Part shown: piece by piece, positions 1 to 5,054 of the stretch | Layout: each line of letters opens with the position of its first letter | Numbering within the stretch: the first letter of the stretch is position 1 | Assembly (NCBI GenBank): GCA_046496815.1 | Contig: JAWOGN010000084.1 | Location: forward strand, 1-5,054 | DNA length: 5,054 nucleotides | Source: JAWOGN01 sp046496815 | GTDB taxonomy: Bacteria; Desulfobacterota; DSM-4660; Desulfatiglandales; Desulfatiglandaceae | Reading direction: 5' to 3' | Notes under the pieces: generated by a model | The model's input: the letters and a program-made list of their open reading frames with translations, nothing else | Databases searched by the model: none | What the model was told of the DNA's origin: nothing | Program-made: the position numbers and the translations under genes

Positions 1-660
1 ATCCTTGAACGGACCGGTGTGCGGGTGCGCCTCATCAGCGGCGCTGAAGAAGCCCTTCTCACCGCAAAAGGGGCGTTGCACCCCTTGAAGCTTCCGCCGG
101 ACGCTTTTTTGGTCTTTGATTTGGGGGGTGGGAGCACCGAATTCTTTTTTGGAAGCGCGGGTGCAACGACCGTAAGATCCGTGCCCCTCGGTGCCGTGAT
201 TTTAAAAACGCAGTATCTCAAGTCCGACCCGCCAAAATCAAGTGAAGTTGATGCGCTCTCGAAACACGTGGATCGCTGTTTAGAGGAGTCAAATCCGGAA
301 GTCTCGACTTTTCCGAACGGCTTTTTCGTTGTGGGCACCGGAGGAACCGTAACGACCCTTGCCGCCATGACCCATGACGTTCCACCGGAGGAGATCACGC
401 CTGAGCGGATGAACGGGTTGGTTCTGGGGCGGCAGGAAATCGAGACACTTTTTGGTGAAATTCGTAACCTGAGTGTCGAACAAATCGGAAAACTACCGGG
501 TCTGGATGAAGGTCGGGCGGATGTGATGGTGGCCGGCTCTCTGGCGGCAATCAGGATTCTGCATTTCTGCGGGGCACACCACATGACCGTAAGTCTGTCA
601 GACCTGTTGGAAGGTATTCTCATCAAACATCTCACGGGGGAACGCAATGACTCAGAATAA
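1..660 (+). CDS. Ppx/GppA-family phosphatase (exopolyphosphatase / pppGpp phosphohydrolase), 5'-truncated by the window
   Basis: The frame is open from base 1, so the gene starts upstream; the GTG at 19 lies inside the domain and is not the true start. The 219 visible codons show Ppx/GppA landmarks in order: an ISGAEEA segment (bases 34-54), the phosphate-binding LVFDLGGGSTEFF motif of the ASKHA actin-like fold (from base 109), PLGAVIL after it, the second glycine-rich motif GTGGTVTTL (from base 334), and LPGLDEGRADV with AGSLAAIRIL near the end. The family cleaves terminal phosphate from polyphosphate or from pppGpp to give ppGpp; sequence alone does not decide which substrate applies. It ends soon after SLSDLLEGIL, so it has the short two-lobed form (usually about 300 residues) without the extra C-terminal HD-like region of E. 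coli Ppx and GppA. Roughly 80-90 N-terminal residues are missing. The stop overlaps the start of guaB. Expected to be cytoplasmic. Confidence 0.9.
   Translation: MLERTGVRVRLISGAEEALLTAKGALHPLKLPPDAFLVFDLGGGSTEFFFGSAGATTVRSVPLGAVILKTQYLKSDPPKSSEVDALSKHVDRCLEESNPEVSTFPNGFFVVGTGGTVTTLAAMTHDVPPEEITPERMNGLVLGRQEIETLFGEIRNLSVEQIGKLPGLDEGRADVMVAGSLAAIRILHFCGAHHMTVSLSDLLEGILIKHLTGERNDSE
636..642 (+). promoter_or_regulatory. Ribosome binding site of guaB, inside the phosphatase gene
   Basis: The purine run GGGGGAA lies 4 bases before the ATG at 647, within the last codons of the upstream phosphatase gene. It supports the ATG at 647 as the guaB start, and with the 14-base gene overlap it suggests that the two genes are translationally coupled. 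The spacing is slightly short. Confidence 0.6.
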
Positions 661-2110
661 TATTCCATTTGGTTATACGTTTGATGATCTTGTTTTGGTT
701 CCGGCTCATTCTTCCGTGCTACCCAGTGAAGTGATCGTTCGTACCCGGCTTTCACGAAATATCACCATGAACATTCCTGTCGTGAGTGCGGCGATGGACA
801 CGGTGACCGAGTCGGAAACCGCGATCACCATGGCAAGACAAGGCGGAATCGGATTCATTCACAAAAATATGAGCATCGAACGCCAAACGCTTCAGGTTGA
901 AAAGGTCAAGAAGTCGGAAAGTGGTATGATCGTGGATCCCATCACGATTGAGCCGGAAAGCAGAATTCACGAGGTCTTGGAGATCATGAAAAAATACAAG
1001 ATCTCCGGAGTGCCTGTGGTGAAAGACGGAAATCTGTTGGGGATCATCACGAATCGGGATCTCAGGTTTGAAACCAATCTGGATCAGAAAGTCGAATCCG
1101 TGATGACCCGTGAAAACCTGGCCACGGCAAAGGTGGGAATCACCTTGGAGGAATCCAAGGCGATTCTCCATGAGAGACGGATTGAAAAGCTTCTGGTCGT
1201 GGACGACAACGGGCGATTGCAAGGGCTCATCACGATCAAAGATATCGAAAAAATAAAGAAGTATCCGGACTCGTGCAAGGATGAACTGGGTCGCCTGCGA
1301 GTCGGCGCCGCGGTGGGGATCGGATCGGATATGGAGGATCGGATTCAAAGCCTCAGGGCGGCCAACGTGGATTTGGTCGTGGTCGACACGGCCCACGGCC
1401 ATTCTGAAAAAGTCATAAAAGCGGTAAAAGAAATTAAGAACATGGTCCCTGATCTGGAACTGGTGGCGGGAAATGTGGCGACGGCCGAGGGGGCCATGGC
1501 TTTGATCGAGGCGGGGGTCGATGGCGTAAAAGTCGGTGTGGGCCCGGGATCCATCTGCACGACGCGCGTTGTGGCAGGCATCGGCGTGCCGCAAATGACC
1601 GCCGTGATGAACTGTGCCGCCGAGGCGAAGAAGTATGGCATTCCGGTCATTGCGGACGGCGGGATCAAATACTCCGGTGACGTTACCAAAGCGTTGGCAG
1701 CCGGCGCCGACTCCGTCATGATTGGAAGCCTGTTTGCGGGAACCGAGGAAAGCCCGGGGGAGACCATTCTGTTCCAAGGCAGAACCTACAAGGTCTACCG
1801 GGGCATGGGTTCGCTGGAGGCCATGCGGGAGGGTAGCAGGGATCGGTATTTTCAGGAGGAAGCGGATCTGGAGAAAAAACTGGTGCCGGAAGGAATCGTA
1901 GGCCGGGTGCCGTATCGCGGTCCACTCGCGGATACGGTTTACCAGCTTGTGGGGGGCCTGAGGGCCGGTATGGGTTATCTGGGATGCCGCAATATTGAGG
2001 CGCTTCAGACGGAACCTCCCTTCATTCAGATCACCCCGGCAGGGCTGAGGGAGAGCCATGTTCATGATGTGATCATCATCAAGGAGGCACCCAATTATCG
2101 CGTCGAGTAA
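647..2110 (+). CDS. guaB: Inosine-5'-monophosphate dehydrogenase
   Basis: This enzyme oxidises IMP to XMP with NAD+, the rate-limiting step of guanine nucleotide synthesis, in the cytoplasm and normally as a tetramer or octamer. The 487 residues match the usual bacterial length (about 488). The N-terminal TIM-barrel part begins with TFDDLVLVPA (residues 11-20) and includes PVVSAAMDTVTE (44-55) and GGIGFIHKNM (66-75). Two CBS repeats (Bateman regulatory domain) occupy about residues 95-205, with GIITNRDLRF and GLITIKDIEK marking their ends. The barrel resumes with VVVDTAHGHS (244-253), the catalytic loop GPGSICTTR with Cys304, and IADGGI with Asp337 for substrate ribose binding. The mobile flap carries SRDRYFQ, with the expected Arg400-Tyr401 pair, and EGIVGRVPYRG (415-425). 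No key residue is missing. The start overlaps the phosphatase stop and guaA follows after 125 bases. The Bateman domain is the usual site of purine nucleotide feedback in this family. Confidence 0.98.
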   Translation: MTQNNIPFGYTFDDLVLVPAHSSVLPSEVIVRTRLSRNITMNIPVVSAAMDTVTESETAITMARQGGIGFIHKNMSIERQTLQVEKVKKSESGMIVDPITIEPESRIHEVLEIMKKYKISGVPVVKDGNLLGIITNRDLRFETNLDQKVESVMTRENLATAKVGITLEESKAILHERRIEKLLVVDDNGRLQGLITIKDIEKIKKYPDSCKDELGRLRVGAAVGIGSDMEDRIQSLRAANVDLVVVDTAHGHSEKVIKAVKEIKNMVPDLELVAGNVATAEGAMALIEAGVDGVKVGVGPGSICTTRVVAGIGVPQMTAVMNCAAEAKKYGIPVIADGGIKYSGDVTKALAAGADSVMIGSLFAGTEESPGETILFQGRTYKVYRGMGSLEAMREGSRDRYFQEEADLEKKLVPEGIVGRVPYRGPLADTVYQLVGGLRAGMGYLGCRNIEALQTEPPFIQITPAGLRESHVHDVIIIKEAPNYRVE

Positions 2111-2222
2111 ATCGGTCGGCAGAAAAGCCTTACTTCCCACGCAACGCTGAACCGGTGTGTTCGATCCCAACGGCCTTCCATGCCTCCACTGCCGGGATTT
2201 TTCAACGCGCTAAATTGCTATT

Positions 2223-2226
2223 GGAG
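2223..2226 (+). promoter_or_regulatory. Ribosome binding site that sets the guaA start
   Basis: GGAG lies 9 bases before the ATG at 2236. This favours that ATG over the in-frame GTG at 2155, which would add 27 residues unlike the GuaA family in front of the conserved beginning. Confidence 0.65.
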
Positions 2227-2235
2227 ATCCGATTC

Positions 2236-3792
2236 ATGTCCCAAAATCTATATGAACAAAACATACTGATTCTTGACTTCGGGTCGCAATACACCCAGCT
2301 CATCGCCAGGCGGGTCAGGGAAGCGCAGGTTTATTGCGAAATTCATCCCTTCAACATGAGCGTTGATGCGGTCAGGGATTTTTCTCCGAAAGGTATCATC
2401 CTGTCAGGTGGGCCGGCCAGCATATATGCGCACAACGCGCCCATGGCGGACCGGCGAATTCTCGATTTGAAAATCCCCATCCTCGGGATTTGTTATGGGA
2501 TGCAATTTTTGACTTACGTGCGAGGCGGCGTCGTCGCAGGGGCTGCGGACAGGGAATACGGCAACGCCGTGATTGTCGTCGAAGACAATGGCGACTTATT
2601 CCATGGGTTTGGAATTGCGGATGAGGAAACCGTGTGGATGAGTCATGGGGATCGTATCGATAAAATGCCGGATGGTTTTGGGGTGCTCGCAAGCAGCAAG
2701 AACAGCCCGATCGCCGCCATGCGGGACGGGGCGGGAAAGCATTACGGTGTTCAGTTTCACCCCGAGGTGGCGCACACGCCGGAAGGTCCCCGGATTTTGA
2801 AGAACTTTCTTTTCAGGATCTGTGGGTGTACGCCCTCCTGGACAATGACTTCCTTCGTGAATCGCACCATCAGGAAGCTTCAAGCAGAGATTGGGAAAGA
2901 CAGGGTGGTCTGCGGCCTTTCGGGTGGGGTTGACTCGTCCGTGACGGCGGCGTTGCTTTACAAGGCCGTTGGGGATCAGCTGTCCTGCATTTTCGTGGAC
3001 AATGGACTGCTCCGGCGGGGAGAAGCGCAAGAAGTCATGGAGGTTTTTAAGGAGTATTCCGGCATGGATTTGCATCTTGTGGATGCTTCCGAACATTTTC
3101 TCGCGTGTCTCAAAGGCGTTACCGACCCTGAAGAAAAAAGAAAGATCATTGGAAGTGCGTTTATCAGGGTTTTCGAGCAGAAAGCAAGGGAACTGGGTGA
3201 TGCAAAATATCTGGCGCAGGGAACGCTCTATCCGGATGTTATCGAGAGTGTTTCTTTCAAGGGTCCCTCCGCGACGATCAAGAGCCACCATAATGTCGGG
3301 GGATTGCCTGAAACCATGAACCTGAAACTGATAGAACCCCTCAGAGAACTCTTTAAAGATGAGGGACGGCGGGTCGGCCTCGAACTTGACCTGCCAAGGG
3401 AATTGGTCATTCGGCAACCTTTTCCAGGTCCGGGTCTTGCAGTCAGAATATTGGGCGAGGTAACTCCCGAGCGACTCGAAATATTAAGGTCGGCCGATGC
3501 CATCGTTATTGAGGAAATCCGAAAAGCGGGTTTGTATGAAAAAGTCTGGCAGTCCTTTGCAGTCCTTCTGCCGGTGAGGACTGTGGGTGTGATGGGCGAT
3601 GAAAGGACGTACGAAAACGTGATCGCTGTGCGCGTTGTCGATAGCTTGGATGCAATGACCGCCGACTGGTCGAGAATCCCCTGCGAGGTACAGGCCGGGA
3701 TTTCCAACCGAATCATCAACAGCGTGAAGGGTGTCAATCGGGTCGTGTACGATATCTCCTCCAAACCTCCCAGTACGATCGAGTGGGAATAG
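2236..3792 (+). CDS. guaA: GMP synthase, glutamine-hydrolysing (glutaminase and synthetase domains in one chain)
   Basis: GuaA aminates XMP to GMP using ATP and ammonia released from glutamine, finishing the pathway begun by GuaB; it is cytoplasmic and usually dimeric. From the ATG at 2236 it has 518 residues, close to the 525 of E. coli. The class I glutamine amidotransferase domain fills about residues 8-198, with ILDFGSQYTQLIARR at its start, the oxyanion segment ILSGGP (55-60), nucleophile Cys86 in GICYGMQ, and the His175/Glu177 pair in GVQFHPE. The ATP pyrophosphatase domain begins near residue 205 with the PP-loop LSGGVDSS (228-235) followed by FVDNGLLR (253-260). The C-terminal dimerisation domain includes RQPFPGPGLAVR (403-414 region) and ends with the conserved KPPSTIEWE. 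All catalytic residues are present. The ATG is supported by a ribosome binding site and by alignment with family N-termini. The gap after guaB lacks a convincing terminator or promoter, so read-through from guaB is likely. Confidence 0.98.
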   Translation: MSQNLYEQNILILDFGSQYTQLIARRVREAQVYCEIHPFNMSVDAVRDFSPKGIILSGGPASIYAHNAPMADRRILDLKIPILGICYGMQFLTYVRGGVVAGAADREYGNAVIVVEDNGDLFHGFGIADEETVWMSHGDRIDKMPDGFGVLASSKNSPIAAMRDGAGKHYGVQFHPEVAHTPEGPRILKNFLFRICGCTPSWTMTSFVNRTIRKLQAEIGKDRVVCGLSGGVDSSVTAALLYKAVGDQLSCIFVDNGLLRRGEAQEVMEVFKEYSGMDLHLVDASEHFLACLKGVTDPEEKRKIIGSAFIRVFEQKARELGDAKYLAQGTLYPDVIESVSFKGPSATIKSHHNVGGLPETMNLKLIEPLRELFKDEGRRVGLELDLPRELVIRQPFPGPGLAVRILGEVTPERLEILRSADAIVIEEIRKAGLYEKVWQSFAVLLPVRTVGVMGDERTYENVIAVRVVDSLDAMTADWSRIPCEVQAGISNRIINSVKGVNRVVYDISSKPPSTIEWE

Positions 3793-3807
3793 CGGATTGG
3801 AGTTTGT

Positions 3808-3843
3808 ACAAGCGGAAATCAGGCAGAATGGGCGAACGCTTGT
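3808..3843 (+). repeat. Inverted repeat downstream of guaA (possible hairpin)
   Basis: ACAAGCG (3808-3814) and CGCTTGT (3837-3843) are exact reverse complements separated by 22 bases, beginning 16 bases after the guaA stop. The right arm also has a competing partner: CTTGT (3839-3843) can pair with ACAAG (3858-3862). A third pair, GGTCC (3846-3850) and GGACC (3863-3867), lies just downstream. None is followed by a T-run, so a standard rho-independent terminator is not supported. The arms are short and may be coincidental. Confidence 0.3.
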
Positions 3844-3870
3844 CGGGTCCGGCCTTCACAAGGGACCGTC

Positions 3871-3880
3871 ACATTTGAAA
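3871..3880 (+). repeat. Direct repeat copy 1 (ACATTTGAAA) upstream of the ATPase gene
   Basis: This is the first of two exact 10-base copies of ACATTTGAAA in the gap before the ATPase gene; the second is at 3897-3906. Their starts are 26 bases apart, about two and a half helical turns. The position just ahead of a start codon would suit an operator or RNA-level element, but no known binding motif is recognised. Confidence 0.4.
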
Positions 3881-3896
3881 GCGTTTCGTGTCCTTG

Positions 3897-3906
3897 ACAT
3901 TTGAAA
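3897..3906 (+). repeat. Direct repeat copy 2 (ACATTTGAAA) next to the ATPase start
   Basis: This second exact copy of ACATTTGAAA ends 15 bases before the preferred ATG at 3922. It overlaps a TTGACA string (3894-3899) that looks like a -35 box, but the base positions where a -10 box would fall (about 3917-3922) do not resemble TATAAT and coincide with the start codon. Confidence 0.4.
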
Positions 3907-3911
3907 CAGCT

Positions 3912-3915
3912 GGGA
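3912..3915 (+). promoter_or_regulatory. Probable ribosome binding site of the ATPase gene
   Basis: GGGA lies 6 bases before the ATG at 3922 and 9 bases before the adjacent ATG at 3925. It favours one of these two starts over the in-frame TTG at 3901, which has no purine-rich site in front of it. Confidence 0.45.
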
Positions 3916-3921
3916 TGTTCG

Positions 3922-4854
3922 ATGATGGCAGCCACGAATGATGGAAATCCTGAGATTTGGGCGGTCGGCGGCGGCAAAGGAGGCACAGGCAAGAGCTTCA
4001 TCATCAGCAGCATCGGTAACTATCTGGCGCAGAAGGATAAAAAGATTGTTTTGATCGACGCCGATCTCGGCGGAGCCAATCTTCACACCTTTCTGGGTAT
4101 TGATAAGCCGAAGGTTTCTTTGACGGATTTCCTGGAACGGAAAATTCCCCTTGCCGACCTCATCGTAGACAGCGGGATCCCGAATATGGGGTTGTTGATC
4201 GGCGCGATCCATTCCCTCGCACCCGATGGAATCAAATATACTCAAAAACTCAAACTATTCAGGCATATCAAGAACCTCCATGCTGACTTCATTTTAATAG
4301 ACCTTGGGGCCGGGGCGCATTTCAACACATTAGACACGTTTCTCATTGCGGATAAACGGTTGGTGGTCATCGTTCCGGAAATCACATCCATTGAAAATAC
4401 CTACTACTTTCTGAAAAACGCTTTCTTCAGAAAACTCATGATCACCTTGGGCGATCACGGGTTGAAGGATGTGGTTCAGGACGCTTGGAAAAACAGAGGA
4501 GAATACAATATCGCCAATCTGAATCAACTCCTGGATCATCTGAAGGGGCTCTCGAAGACAATGGAAAATATTGTTGCGCAGGAGTTATCGGAGTTTAGAA
4601 ATTACATCGTTCTAAACCGTATTACCAGCAGTCAGGAAATAATGATCGGAAGTTCGGTTAAAAGCATTTGCAAAAAATACTTCGGCCTTGACGGCAACTA
4701 TGTCGGATATATTGAATATGATCCGATCATTCCCCGATGCATCAATAAACGGAAACCCTACATGCAGGCGTATCCCGCCTCCCGTTGTGCGAAAGAAATA
4801 CAAAGACTTACAGAAAACATTTTGGACGGGAAAGATATCCGTCCGACTCACTGA
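3922..4854 (+). CDS. MinD/ParA-family P-loop ATPase (orphan, FlhG/MinD-like)
   Basis: This is a SIMIBI-class ATPase of 310 residues from the ATG at 3922 (the ATG at 3925 or TTG at 3901 are alternatives). It has the deviant Walker A motif GKGGTGKS (residues 18-25) with signature Lys19 and Lys24, the switch I region LIDADLGGANLH (44-55) with Asp46 and Asp48, and Walker B ILIDLGAG (124-131) with Asp127. A late segment with NKRKPYMQAYPAS resembles the end of MinD/FlhG proteins. Such ATPases dimerise on ATP and position other machinery on membranes, nucleoids or cell poles. About 60 residues (165-227) between Walker B and YIVLNRI form a charged, mostly helical stretch longer than in E. coli MinD (270 residues). 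No FlhG-type DQAxxLR motif is seen at the N-terminus and no clear MinD-type amphipathic membrane helix at the C-terminus. There is no minC, minE, parB or flagellar gene in view. The next gene starts 2 bases after its stop, so that product is the likely partner. The role is unassigned. Confidence 0.88.
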   Translation: MMAATNDGNPEIWAVGGGKGGTGKSFIISSIGNYLAQKDKKIVLIDADLGGANLHTFLGIDKPKVSLTDFLERKIPLADLIVDSGIPNMGLLIGAIHSLAPDGIKYTQKLKLFRHIKNLHADFILIDLGAGAHFNTLDTFLIADKRLVVIVPEITSIENTYYFLKNAFFRKLMITLGDHGLKDVVQDAWKNRGEYNIANLNQLLDHLKGLSKTMENIVAQELSEFRNYIVLNRITSSQEIMIGSSVKSICKKYFGLDGNYVGYIEYDPIIPRCINKRKPYMQAYPASRCAKEIQRLTENILDGKDIRPTH

Positions 4855-4856
4855 AC

Positions 4857-5054
4857 ATGCGCCCAGACGATCGTAACAAATATCTCGATATCCTTGAGTT
4901 ATCTCCGGATGCGAACCTTTCGGAAATTCGGAACGCCTATCTTCATTTGAAGGCGCTATACTCGCGGGATTCCATCGTCACATTAACGATCAAAGATGAA
5001 GTGGCGCCGGAACGTAAAGAAGAGATACTGAAAGAGATTGAGGAAGCCTACCAG
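4857..5054 (+). CDS. J-domain-like protein lacking the HPD motif, 3'-truncated by the window
   Basis: The ATG at 4857 follows the ATPase stop by 2 bases and the frame stays open to the window end, giving 66 residues. The start of the protein looks like a J domain: helix I resembles KYLDILELSPDA (8-19), helix II is LSEIRNAYLHLKALY (21-35), and a later charged helix runs through RKEEILKEIEEAYQ (53-66), like the helix III ending INEAYE of DnaJ. At the loop where DnaJ has Tyr-His-Pro-Asp-Lys, this protein reads Tyr-Ser-Arg-Asp-Ser (35-39), so it lacks the HPD needed to stimulate Hsp70 and probably acts as a binding or scaffold module. There is no clear Shine-Dalgarno sequence just upstream, which fits translational coupling to the ATPase. 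From memory, related Desulfobacterota proteins carry a further helix-turn-helix region, but that part lies outside the window. Function is unknown. Confidence 0.72.
   Translation, partial: MRPDDRNKYLDILELSPDANLSEIRNAYLHLKALYSRDSIVTLTIKDEVAPERKEEILKEIEEAYQ

Noticed and set aside
752..2170. A 472-codon open frame on the minus strand opposite guaB
   Set aside because: It lies wholly opposite a certain guaB gene, its translation is rich in His and Arg with no recognisable domain, and it is best explained as a codon-bias shadow.
2171..2202. Possible terminator between guaB and guaA (CGGC...GCCG followed by a short T-run)
   Set aside because: The stem is only 4 base pairs with a 16-base loop, and termination between two consecutive pathway genes is unlikely.
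2596..3417. A 273-codon open frame on the minus strand opposite guaA
   Set aside because: It is antisense to conserved guaA coding sequence and its translation shows no family motif.
3894..3922. TTGACA string resembling a -35 promoter box before the ATPase gene
   Set aside because: At the normal 16-18 base spacing there is no -10-like sequence, and transcription would begin inside the coding region.
3856..4245. A 129-codon open frame on the minus strand opposite the ATPase start
   Set aside because: It overlaps the conserved Walker A and switch I coding region and shows no motif of its own.
4688..4876. A 62-codon plus-strand frame spanning the ATPase end and the next gene's start
   Set aside because: It overlaps both better-supported genes, and its translation shows no recognisable motif.

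Overview
The window holds five genes, all on the plus strand and tightly packed. In order they are: the 3' part of a Ppx/GppA-family phosphatase gene, complete guaB (IMP dehydrogenase), complete guaA (GMP synthetase), a complete MinD/ParA-type ATPase gene, and the first 66 codons of a gene whose product starts with a J-domain-like fold. No tRNA, rRNA, CRISPR array, insertion sequence or phage gene is visible. The only non-coding stretches are about 125 bases (guaB-guaA) and about 129 bases (guaA-ATPase).

The organism is a bacterium of moderate GC content, judged by eye. The pairing of an orphan MinD-like ATPase with a small J-like protein, and the character of the sequences, suggest Desulfobacterota (the former Deltaproteobacteria: sulfate reducers, syntrophs and Geobacter-like lineages). 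This is a recollection-based inference, not a measured placement.

Positions 1-3792 form a nucleotide-metabolism block. The phosphatase and guaB overlap by 14 bases, so they are almost certainly co-transcribed and probably translationally coupled. guaA follows after a 125-base gap without a convincing terminator. GuaB converts IMP to XMP and GuaA converts XMP to GMP, the two committed steps of guanine nucleotide synthesis. A Ppx/GppA enzyme hydrolyses polyphosphate and/or pppGpp, so the block may join GTP supply to alarmone or polyphosphate turnover.

Positions 3793-5054 form a second module. A gap with an exact 10-base direct repeat and several short inverted repeats leads into a 310-residue deviant-Walker ATPase. 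Two bases after its stop begins a gene whose product resembles a J domain but has Ser-Arg-Asp where the Hsp70-activating His-Pro-Asp should be. This ATPase/J-like pair is the least explained part of the window and its most interesting feature. The second gene runs off the end, so its remaining domains cannot be seen.
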